Below, piece after piece: positions 1 through 12,200 of a stretch of DNA of 64,000 nt. The position numbers and the translations under genes are program-made. Numbering within the stretch: the stretch's first letter is position 1; every line of letters starts with the position of its first letter. Origin of the DNA: Coturnix japonica (lineage: Eukaryota; Chordata; Aves; Galliformes; Phasianidae); NCBI RefSeq assembly GCF_001577835.2, contig NC_029532.1, forward strand, positions 6,838,606 through 6,902,605, read 5' to 3'. Below the pieces are notes generated by a model, which did not search any database, had not been told where the DNA came from, and saw only the letters and a program-made list of their open reading frames with translations.

Positions 1-278
1 AAGCATGAGTGTGTGCTCTGTGTTGGGTTGCTCAAGAAAAGAATATCTAAAAATACTTGTGAATTATTTTGCTTTTTAAGATGAAGATCAAGTGCAAGAA
101 GGAACACAATGGTTAAATATAATCTTCTTTCTTTTTCTTAAATTCAATTGTTCTTTATTCTTGTATTTTTATGGTGGTTCCATGTTTACAATACCAGATG
201 GGATGTGTGGAAAGGCCTTTATTCCATGCTGCTTTTCATTTATAATTACCATGAAACCTGTTGATTTCCTGGTTTCAG

Positions 279-3200
279 AAAAAAATAGAAGATGCCAGGG
301 CACAAATGCAATTTGCTGATCTAGATAAAGAACTGAAGGAGTTAAAGAGAGCAATCATCACTTCGGATAAACTGGCGGCTGCTGAGCTCTCCATTGCTAA
401 AAATCAGCTGCAGGCTCTTCATGGGACTGTTCTCAAAATTAATCAGGAACGTGCTGAGGTAAATCAACATTGGTAATTAATTGTTAGTTATAATTAAACC
501 ATGCTTTCTAATGCCATGATAATCAAGACAGCCTTTGTTGTTGCTTTTAAATTGAAGTCTTTATTTTTAATTACCTTGCCACACAAGCTATTGCTTTAGT
601 CATATATATATTTATGTTATATTTATAACATTTCATCTTGAAATGTTATAAATCAGTGTCTGAGTTAACTTGGCTGCCTTGCTGCAAGTTAGAAGGTGGG
701 ACAGAGTTTTATCTTCTACAGAAATTGAAAATCAATCAATAAATAATATATTGTTACGTAAGACTAAAAAGCAAATGAAAATGTGGAATTCAGTTCATAA
801 ACCTTTAAAAACTGGAAGCAACTTTTTTTTTTTTTTTTTTTGCTTTGTACTAACAAATACTAAAACTTACTCTGCTGGAGGACTGTAAAGTTAAAGGAGA
901 AATAATTTATGCAGACTATTTTTGTCATTTTCTTAATTTCCAAAACAGACAAGTGATGAGTGATGATGTTTCTCATCAGTCTGCAGCTCACAAAGCTTTG
1001 TGAGGCACCTACAAGTTTGTGAAGTGTTGTAAACTAAATCTATGGTAAAATTTCAATTTCAGGAGTTTGAGGAAGCTGAAGAGCTCTGTGTTGAGGCAGC
1101 TCGTGCAGCTCGGGATCTTGCCCGAGCAGAAGCAGAAATAGAATTGTTACAACAGCTTCTAGAACAGAAGGAAGAACAGGTAAGTTGAAGCAATGTTTCC
1201 TCTTTTATATGAGGAGGGTGAAATACATGAGGAGCAGTTCATGGGTGTTCTGAAACGGCCATGTTTAGTTGCCTGCTGTGACCTTGTTCTTAAAGTTTTC
1301 CCAAATAATTATGTTCTTCCTTCCCACTACACTTGCCTAAGAACAAATGGAAAACCTCCCTGACTAGGTTGTTTGAATTTGAAGAAAACCTGTTCATTTG
1401 AATGTCTTCATTTGGCAGCATATGTAGGTCTCAGTCATATGAGAGGATGGGAAGAACAATTTTGGTGTATCAAAGTGATACGTGCATTTTGATGAATTGG
1501 TGTTTCTGTCAGAAAGCTTAAGATTGTTTGAAAATGTTCCACTGCAATTTAAACTGAAATGCTCTGCTTTGATTTAAATTTACTTAAAACAGCTTCAGCG
1601 TGAAATGGAGAAAGCTGGAGAGAAGACTGCATTGAGCTCTCAGAAGTTAGAAATTGATCAACTAAATGACACAGTAGAGCAACAGAAAGCAGAAATTGAC
1701 CGTTTAAGATGGTTGTTGGATGACACTGGGGCAGGTAATCTCTTATCTCTATCTCCTGCAGTTATGGAGAAGCAAGCTGTTCTGCATCCATACATATTCC
1801 TCACTAATAAGAGAAGCTGTTTAGAGCTCTGGTATTTTATTCAAACAAAGAGGAAACCATTCTGTACAGTTCTTACACTACTTAAGATACATTCAATCTC
1901 TGAATCACTGTGTTTCAGTGGATTCTCTGTGTATGAAGCAAGGAGCAAGACCTAACCTTTCTGAAATATAGTGTATTTGAAGCACACGAAGTGCACTTAT
2001 ATGTAGTGTGTAAGTCTTTGCTTCTTTGAATTTTCGAATGGAGGAAATGGATGTTAATGGCCTAGCACTTCTGGTGTTCTCGTTTTGCCAGCTTACGTGG
2101 CACAACCTTTGGTGAACTTAGGGAAATTCTGTTTCAGTTTTAACACTGGAATTGTGCTTAATTTTCAGTACATTTATTTACTTTCCATTAACTCGTATTA
2201 ACAACACTTTTAGTAACCCTTCAGATAAGGTTGATTGTGTTATTTAATGTCCTGTGCTAGAATGTTGTCAGAGATCAGTATGGAAGAAAGTGTAGCAGTT
2301 GCCTGAATATGAACTTGTATTTGTACAATCTTAAAATGACAAATCTACAAGGGTCAGTGAGTTTCTACATCATGATGTAATAATTAAGGTTCTGTTGTTT
2401 GCTCTTTGACAGATTTCTTAATATTGCTTCAAATTAACATGGTAAGAATGAGGGAAAGCTTTAAGCTGTCGCTTTAATTACAGGTGATTACAGTATTTCT
2501 GGCTTAGTTATTTGTCTTAGGTGCTTATAAAACCACATGATTAATTTTCAGGTAACAAGGATGAAATTGACAATTTACAAGATGAAATTGCAGCACTTAG
2601 AAATGCACTGTCATATCAGAGTGACTACATCACCAGTATGGCTGATCCGCTGAAAAGAAGAGGGTGCTGGTATTATATGCCACCATCACAGGTCAGAAAT
2701 TCAAATCCTGTTATGTAGAGAGCAAATTGTTATGGGGGAAATTCCATATGTATGAATTTATGAGTAATATTGTTATGTTTTATTATCTCTTTAAAACAGC
2801 AAAATGCTTTAAAATGAGGGAAGACAGGATATGTATAGCCTGTTCTTGGTGGAAAAAAAATTTAAAAAATCAGTGCTTTAGAAAGTCTACAATTATTAAA
2901 TTAAATTTATTTGTTATTTCCAGAAGAAATCCTCTCATAATAACACATCTGTTTTTCCTTAGGCCTCAACTCCTGCCTCCCACAGCACAAAAGATTCTGG
3001 GGTTGGTTTACGATGTCCTGGCACATCGCCACCCAGAAGAGGGTGTAGTCAGGTCAGGAAGGAAGACTTACCCAGGTCAAGAGGGTGCTGGGTTTATTCA
3101 CCAGTCAGAAATAAGTTACACAAAACAAATCTTGATAAAGGTGAGTCTCATGACCTCAGAGTGTGCAGGAGCATAGTAAATGTGGGTTTGCTTAGAATTT

Positions 3201-6200
3201 GTAGTGAGTATTTCTGCCACATATGAGTGAATAATTAATATTTATTTCTGGTGAATTTTTTAAACAGTGCTAAAACTAAATATTTGTGTATATACACTTT
3301 GTATTACTTTAAATGTGCAATTCAAGAAATCTTTCTTATCAAAGTGAATAAAAATAACTTTTTTTTCCCCCTGTGTATAAAACTGGAAAAGCAAAAGATG
3401 ACAATGAAGGAAATGAAGAAGCTCATGCTCACAAAGACCCACCCGTTGTACCACCACCTGGTACAGTTATCTATACGGTGCTCCCAGATGGTGCTCCTCT
3501 ACCTCAAGGAACTGTGGCTTATGGCCCTCCACCTGCGGCTGCAAATGGAGGCTCAATTGCTCCTGGGTCTGTTGTCTATGGTCCACCTCCTGTGGGAGCC
3601 CAGGTTGTTTATAGCCTTCTTCCTCCGAACTTTACTGTCCCACTAATTCCTTTTGGAGATCTTCACTGCAACGTACCCAAGCATCGTGACTTGGTAAGAT
3701 ACAGAGTGGCAGGGTTCTGATTAAGAGCATCCTGTAATAGATGCTTTTTCAAAGGAGAGAAGAAAAAGAAATTTCACTTCTACAGATTAAAAGTTTTTAA
3801 GAACTCAAAGTAGTCTTGTGGCAAGATTCTGAATCTCAGAGAGCTTGCTGATAAGAACGCCCTGTCTTCAGTGTTAGTGGTCTGGTCTCTGCTATCTGTA
3901 ACTGCTTCTGTGTTTTGGAGCTCAGAAACAGAAAAACAGAACAATCAGTCTTAATTTTGCTGTCCTATGTAGGAGAGTGAAGTCTCAAGGTTAGAAGACA
4001 CTGTGCAACATTTAAAGTCACGAAAATGCAGAGAGAAATGGTCAGAGGCAGCTGAGCATAAATGCAAGAATGAAATAGAAAAATTACATCAAAACATAGA
4101 AGATCTTCTGCATGAAAGAGAAGAGCTGGAACATGAAGTAGCAGAGCTACAAAGAGCAGCTCAAAAACGTAACAGACGCAAGTAAGAACGTCACACTTGT
4201 TCTGTTTAAGCAAGTGGAAATGTGTAAAACTTCTTCCAGTGACAGTAGATTTTGACATGTTTACAATTAATGTTCTTGTTGGCCTGTTGCATATATTATA
4301 CAAACTTCATGAGGCTTCTGAGCCTCTGACGTATTGTAGTTTAGTTTGTTGTTTTTCTTCTTGGGCTTTTAGGGACTTTATTGAGGGGTATACTGAAAAC
4401 TTAATGGCAGAACTGCAGTTAGAAAAATCTCTTAAGCATCATGAAGATATTGCAGAAGAAATTGAATGTATAGAGAAGACTCTTCTGAAACGCCGAGCAG
4501 AGCTTAGAGAGGCAGATAGGCTTCTCACAGAAGCTGATGTGGAACTTGAGAGCACACGGGGAAAAGTAAGTAAAGCCTATAACTAAGTGCAGGAGAATTT
4601 CTGTGTTATGTTGATTCTTTTAGGCAGAAGGTGTTCACTTTTTGTATAAGCAATTTATTTTTACATGGATAACCTGCAGCCTTTTAAAAATGCTTCTGTT
4701 TGAAAATAAGCCATGGGGTAACCTAAGAAACTGTTTTGGTTCTTGTCAAAGAGGAGGAAGCTTTTCTCTTCTGGGGCAAGAGAATAATATTCAAGTAAGG
4801 AGGAGGTCATTTTTGGACAGTTAACTTGCAGGTTATAGATGTTGAAATGGTAAGGTGGGATTGTGTTGTCTCAATAGTGTTCAATTTTTGCTCTAGACTA
4901 AAGACACTATTCAAAAGTACAATCATGCCAAACAGCGTTTGTTCCATACTGAAACTGAGGCAGAGGAGCTAGAGCGAAGGGCTCAGGAAATGGCCACTAA
5001 ACTTGTGAAAGCAGATCAGCAATTAAGGTACACTATTCTTGTGAATTAGTATCAAATGGGGAAGAGGAGAACAGGATTCTTTTGAATATTGAGATGCTGC
5101 TTTTGGAGTGGGGAGGCTGTTAAAATGTTAATGTGTAAGGGCATAAATGCTTCTGTAGATCGTTACAGGCAGATACAAGGGATTTAGAACAGCATAAGAA
5201 GGAACAAGAAGGTATTTTGAAGGAAATCAACAAAATGGTGTCTGCAAGAGACTCTGAGTTCCAGTCCTTAAACCAGAAAATAGAAATGCTGACTGAAAGG
5301 TAAATCTATCTTAAATTTACTTTAAACTGGTGTCCTTCTCTAATCAGTATGCCCAATGTACTTAGCTCTGCAAGGGTTCTATGATTCTATGTATTCTTGT
5401 TTCTTCTTAACTGTGCCTATTACCTTCTCTGTAAGTCTTCAGAAGCTTCAAGGAGATATTCAAGTTGCAGAAGGTAATGAAGAACATCACCTCCAAATGC
5501 TCAGAGAAGTGGAGAACATTCTTCAGGCCAAGAAAACTGAACTGGAAAGACTGAAAAATCAGGTAAGGTGCATCTGGTTAATTCAGGAGTATCAGTTTAG
5601 TTGTTGTTACTGTAGCTGGGGACTGTGAAGTGTCTTCAGTTCCAGATTGTCTTATCTCAACAATATTAATTCTATGACTTTTTTTTTTTTCTTACTGTAG
5701 GTAATTTGGATTACTAGTGGGGTTTTTTTGTTGTTGTTGTTTTTGATGATGGGGGTTGTTTGTATTTTGGGGCTTGTGGTAAGTTTGACCCCAGTCTTGC
5801 CTGCCTTTCTGGGTAATAAATGTTATTGCAGAGTTCTGTATGTTCTTATTGCACTTGAGAATAAGAAGAGCAGTATTGCATTTATTTATTTTTCCTTTGT
5901 GTGAAGGTACATAACCAGAAGTGTGGTGGTGTTAAATTTTTATGTTGTAGGTTACTGCTCAGCAACAAGAGCTGTTGTTTCTGGATCAGCAATTAAGTCA
6001 AAGGAAAGAGCAGCTGTGTGTCCTTCAGGACTGTATTTCTCAAAAGAATAGTGACCTCAAAGAAGCTCTTCGAGATGGGGAGACTGAAGCAAAGGAGAAG
6101 CAACGCCAAATAAGAGTAACTTTTCCAAATTAGTTTTCAACTCATATCTGTGAAGAAGAAGCAAAAGAACAGAAATATAAAAACATCACAGCATTTCCAC

Positions 6201-9200
6201 AAGTAGTTTTGCTTCCTATATCCTCCCCAAATCTGAAAAACAGAACAGTTGAGTTTATGACTTTGTACCTGGGAGGTTGGACCAGGTGAACAAATAAGAA
6301 ATAGAACTTTTCTAGTTTCTGGGTAATACAGAATCGGTCCCTTGAGAACGAAATTACATTAAAGTCTCCAAAGGATGTACTGTTGCTGAGGCAAGCAGCT
6401 TCTAAAGCAGATCAGTCTGATCAGTGTGTTTAAAATGCAGCAGCACTGATGTAAGTCAGCTGTCTGTCTCCTCCATTCTTGTGTTCATGTTTGCTTGCTC
6501 AGAATGGATTATGTACTTTCTTGTGGAAGAAAGACTTAATAGTCTCATACACTCAGCACTGAAATGAAAGCAAAAAATCTAGACTAACTGTGTTGTTTTT
6601 GTTCTTTGTTTTTTCCCTCTAGAGCCACTTTTTCTGGCTCTCTGGTCTAAGGCCTCCCTGTTCACTTGAATGGTGCTGTGGATCAAAGTCTTCATGGAGA
6701 TTAGTACTTTAAATTGTCTGCAAGCAACCCTAAATCTTACATCACTTTTTTGTTTGTTTACACCATTAACTATATTCTGGACAGTTCAATTCTAGAGTTT
6801 ATAGTTGACAGTAGACTTCTTACATTTTAATAATTACTTATAAATAATTAAAGGAATAATAAATGGCAAATAATGGTGTTCATTTTAACGCTGTTATTTC
6901 CACAGGAAATAAAGCTCCTTCTGGAAGATCTTAATGCTGAGAGGAGGGAACTGGATGTCCAGATTGATGAGAAGAGAGCACAACTTTCATTCATTAAGAA
7001 GGATGTTGGAAAAGAGGAAGAAAACCTTCAAATAATACTTGGGCAAATTAACAAGCATAAGATAGGTAGATATTATTCTGTGCTGAGTGAAAGTAAATAC
7101 TCTCTAAGATCCTAGTTGTGCAACTGCGCTATTACCTTTTCTTCAGTTGTTTTAAATACTGTGAATGGCACTCCTAGTTAGAGACTCAGACCCCAACACA
7201 GAGCTGACTGGTTACCCTCTGCTTGAGTTGAGGCAGTGCTTTGTGTTGTTTTGTTCTTAGAGTTTGAGTTTCTCACTTCAGTGAGAAAAACAAACCTACC
7301 ATGGGGGACTAAAGCTTCCAGCTAGTGCTGTGTGGTGGAGCCGGCTGCTTGTGGCACATCCACAGAAGACATCTGGAACAGAGGATTTGCCTCTCAGGCA
7401 GTTGTATCCTGTCAGATGGTGGGAAGTGTAATCAATAGCAGCTTACAAACCTGTACTTCCTCTGAAAAAGATTGACTTCATTGTGTGCCAGTCAAATACT
7501 TGTCCTGGAATAACACCCTAGGAGAAAAGGAAAGAGGAGACAAAGGAACATGCAGCTTTCTAGTAAAATATAGTCAGACATATCAGTTGTTGTATCTGAC
7601 ACACCAAGTGAAAATGAGTATGTTTTTCCGGGATTGTATCAGCATCATTTCATCCCATCCCCCTCCCTCCCCTCCCTCAATGTCTTTCTAGAGAATAGAA
7701 TGTATTTAATGTGCTTTATAATAACCTTTTATTTCTTTCATCTTATTAGAACTGAAACATGTTCTGGAAATGCTGGAGATTGAAAATAATGAACTTCAGG
7801 GTTTGAAGCTACAACATGATCAGAAGGTCAATGAACTGGAGAAGACTCAGGTTGCAGTTCTAGAAGTAAGTATTTCTCTTTATAGATGTCATAGAGGGTA
7901 ATGTAGAAATAAGAGATGCATGTTCTGTGATTCTGTTAAGGCCTGGCTAACAGTCTCTGGACTGTTGGAGTACCATAGCCTGCATATGATCTGTGGATGG
8001 AAGGTTTTAAACTGCTGCAGATAAATGTCTTCGCTTTGTCACCACATGTGCTGCTCACAATTTTTCTTTCCCAGGAGAAGTTAAAATTGGAGAATATTCA
8101 GAGATTATTTCAGTGTCAGCAAGGGGAAGTAGATTGGCAGGAACAACTCCTTCAGAAGGACCGTCAGGAAAATGAACATCTGGTTTCTCAGATGCGCACT
8201 CTGCAAAATAATATCGAGTCTCTGAATAGAGAAAAGCAGAAGCTTGAGGAGGACTGTCAGAGTCTGGAGAAGAAGCTGTCACAAACCAGAAGGTGGGAGC
8301 AGGATATGTTCTCTGCAAACGTGATAAGTAATGGGAAATGTCTTGAATTATAGCTTATCATAATTAAAAACATAGCTGTAACTCTGATACTATAGAAGGT
8401 CATTTCTTACTCTCTGTGGAGGCTTTAATTTAGGCATGTCTACAGTTTGTCTGTAGCAGAATTAGATAAAATATGCATCACTGAATGCAGCGGTGTTTCT
8501 CATGGCAATGCAGTGAGAAATGTTATGAAAAGCAAAATGTTCAGCCTTGGAATGAGAAAGCTGTGATGTTCTTCTGGCTGCTGGGTAGCATCCCCTTGAA
8601 TTGGAAACAAACTGCAGCATGGACCTCCAACAAACCACCTGTATGCATTCACATCTTACAGAGACTTGGCTGCTACTGAAGACAGCATCAGAACTGCATT
8701 GACCAATGTAGAAAAAACAGAGCTGGACATTAAAAACCTGCAGCAGGAGGTAGATGGGCTGAATAAACAAAAAAGGTCACTTCATGAAGAGATTGCTGAT
8801 GTACAAAAAGATCTTGAAGGTAAAGATGAAACTGCAGGTTTTAAGTTGTAACAAAGTTTAAGCTACATCTTCTAATGTAACTTCTTTTATGTAACGACTA
8901 TATGATGTTATCAGCATGCTCAAATATCTACTGGCTGAGGGTATTTAATATATCAAGATGTAGACTTTTCTATTTTTATCCATTTACAAGAAAGTTTAGC
9001 TGCAAAGTTATTTTGTTGATTGCTGATTGTATGGGAACTGTTGGGTCCCAGCCAGGCAGCCCTGGGAGCACAGAGGTGGGTAATTCATCCCTGTGACTGG
9101 AAGGGGTGGAGCCTGGCTGCACCTCTCTTAGACCCCATTTAAGGGCTGATTGCCACTGGGGAAGGATCTCTTTCTGGAGATCCCTCCTTGGTGAAGCTTT

Positions 9201-12200
9201 CCCCTGCAAACCTGGAATCTTCTGATATGGGTGAGCAATCTTCTTCCCTTCCTTTATAGCACCTTTCTATTGTGCTGGTCCTTCCGTCATCACATCTGTT
9301 GTAACACCTTTCCCATCATGTAGATCTGTTCAGTTGCTCCACTGATTGAAAATGTCTTTCACCAACTATTTTTCTAGACAAAAAGAATGAACTAGAGATG
9401 CTGAAAGGAGAATTAAGTGAGTCCAGGCAGCAGCTTCAGCTGGCAGAACAGGTTAGTTTGGGTCAAATATGGATGGTTTTAATGCAGTGAGTAAATTGAT
9501 GCGCAGAAACAAGGGACAATTTCTATCACTGCTGTCAGTCTATCTCCTGTTTTTTCATCTAAATATGCTGTCTCAAACTCATATCCTTTGCAGAGATAAT
9601 AAACAATGGCTAGTTAACTTCTTTATTCTTGCAGGGTTTGCAGTGATTAGGGCAACAATAGGTACCTCAACAGATAACTTGTTTTGTGCTTTTGAATGTG
9701 AAGGGAAGTGGCAGCTGTTGATCCTAGTCAGGTTGTTATTACCAAAAGCACCTAATGGGGTGTTAGAGTATGTGGTTCAGGAGGGGTGAGTTGGTGGGGT
9801 TTGGTGGTGATCATTGTTGGGTATTGTTATTTATTATTTGTTCTTATGTGCATCTCCTAGCATTTTATCTGGTGATTCCTACTCTGTTAATTCACTTGAG
9901 CTGGTTTAGGAAGGAACTAATCTTCAGTGTGGTTGGGGATGATGAGTTACTTTCACATGGAAGCCTTTTTAGTCAGACACCTGTAGCTTTTAGCAGCCAG
10001 TTATGTCAATTAATCTTCTGTCTTTCAGAATTTGAAAGATAATGCAAAGCACCAGGAAGAGCTGCTTAGAGAGCAGGCAACCCTGAAAGAAGATATCCTA
10101 AAATGTGTAAGGAAATGTAAGGATTGTCAAGAGAGACAGAAAAAGAGAGAGAACCACTTGCAGCGGCTCCAGAAAGAGATTGAAGAGAAAGAGACAATAC
10201 TGGCCAAACAAGAAGCGGTAAATAACCTGAGACTTGTTGAGCTTTTGCCTGACCTCTAAAAATAATGCAGGTGGAAAAACTTTGGGTGCAAGTGTACAAA
10301 TAACGTGCAGCATTTAATGACATGAGGTGTCTCTAGTAGAAGTAAGAAAAGCTTCAGCGTTCTGTTATGCCTGACTGAATACTGGCCTCCCAGCAAGGGG
10401 CTTCTCCTTCTTATTGGGATCCTTGTGTGCAGAACCAGGTGCAAGAAGGGCCGATGTAGTGGGAGGTGCAGTGTGGTGCTGTGTGTTGGCTGCTGGGCTG
10501 TTACTGATTTGGCTGAGGACATGGACTGGCAGAGACAATTCTCCATAATTTCTGATTTGTCAGCTGACAAACAAGAACAACTGGATACACTTTGGAGAAC
10601 TTCTTCATAGAATTTGTATTTATTGTGGGAGACAAGTGAACAGTGACGGTTATCTGAAATGATAACATGCATCTCAAATAAAACTGAACAAAACCTAAAT
10701 GCATCTGTGTTCCAGAACTCCAAAACTAAGCAGCAGGAGATTCAGGACTTTTTATTTTGAAGCTTATTTCTGGCATCTCAAAGTTTGGGTGTTGTACTAT
10801 TTGCAGCTACTTGTTCTTCTACTGTACTTCTAAGTGAGACCATCAATTGTTTGTGGAAATTACCTTATTTGGCTTTAATAAAGCATTAATTAAAAGAAAA
10901 ACTGAGGGAACTATTGTGAAATTAAGGAGGAAACATGGCAAGTGCTCCTGTTTGGGCTGAGTACCAGACTGTATTTCTTCTTTCAGATTTCTGCTGCTAT
11001 CTTTAGTGTGGTTTGGTGATGGGATTTGTTCTTATCGAGCTGCTATGAGTTAAACTGTACCAATTTAAACTTATATTTGTTTTTGGCAGATCCTTTATGA
11101 CCTCAAGCAAAATTCAGAACACGAAGGGAAAAAACTGGAAGAAAATACTGCTAAACTTAAAGAACAGAAACTGCTTTTGGAAAAGGAACTCACAAATCAA
11201 CGAGAGAAACTGGAACAGGCAATAGCAAAAGTAAGGCTGACAGAAGAAAACAACAGGAAGCTGGAAAAAGAAGCATCTCAATTTGCAGCACTTGAAGAAA
11301 CTATCAGAAAAAGCAGTAAGATCTATCACACAAATAAGTTTATCATTACAGTGTGTGGGCGCTAAGTCAAGTGAAACCAAACAGTGTCTGTTAGTCTTGC
11401 TTGGATTTTAATTCAGCACTTTGTTTGACTCTTGATCCTTAAGTTCATTTGCTCAAAGAAATGCAGTTCTGAAGGCAGATGGCTTTCTGTCACCTCTCCT
11501 CTGGTGCCAGTGTTCATCTAAACATCACTAGCCAGAGTAGTTTGAAAATACCTTATGTCTGAAATATGCCAAAGTATTTACATTTCTTCTAATCAGTGTC
11601 AGTTTAAATATCATTTACAGAACATCAGATATCAGAAAAAGAACTACAGTTACAACAGAAAAACAGAGAAATTCAGTCTCTCCAAAAAGAATTGGAACTC
11701 TCCAAGTCTGAGCTGAACCATCTCCAGGGGCAGCTGGCATTGGAGAGGAAAAGAGCTGAAAAACGAATCTGCAGTCTGAAAGAAGCAATGCAAATGCAGA
11801 GGACACAGCTTGAAAGAGAACTGCATGTAAGTCTTGGCTGGGGGAGGGGGAGAATGTTAGAGGCTTTTGGTTATTTTTAAACAGTAAAATGATAGATTAC
11901 CCCTTTTATTGCTGAGGAACAAAAGTCATGTGTTAACTTTGTGATAAAACAGATCTTGAAGCAGCCAAACTGTGATATTTCCAGGCTGTGCTGCAGAGTA
12001 CCCCTGGTTACTCTTAATGCTGTTTCTGCACTTTAACTTGAAGAAATTGTCTTATGTAGGCTCTCTTGATTCATTTTCTCAAGTGGGTGCTCATGGTAAA
12101 AGGCAATCTTTGCTGCATTTTCCTAGGAACAAAAGCATGAAAATAACTGCCTGCAAAGTGATATAGCAGCTGCTGAACAAGTAGCACAGAATAACCACGA

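Noticed and set aside
81-111. Possible small CNTRL exon (acceptor CTTTTTAAG, donor-like G|GTTAAA)
   Set aside because: A 31-nt exon ending in phase 0, as the 279 exon requires, puts an in-frame TGA at its start, and the donor is weak.
951-1010. TGATGATG-containing stretch considered as a C/D-box snoRNA
   Set aside because: No paired CUGA D box at suitable spacing and no terminal stem.
5369-5389. GGTTCTATGATTCTATG resembling the CR1 3' terminal repeat, upstream of a CNTRL acceptor
   Set aside because: Only about 17 bp match and the sequence before it does not look like CR1; kept only as a possible degraded trace.
5443-5562. Alternative start of the CNTRL exon at the CAG ending 5442
   Set aside because: It would shift the frame; the acceptor at 5434-5435 keeps the phase-2 junction and gives SLQKLQGDIQ.
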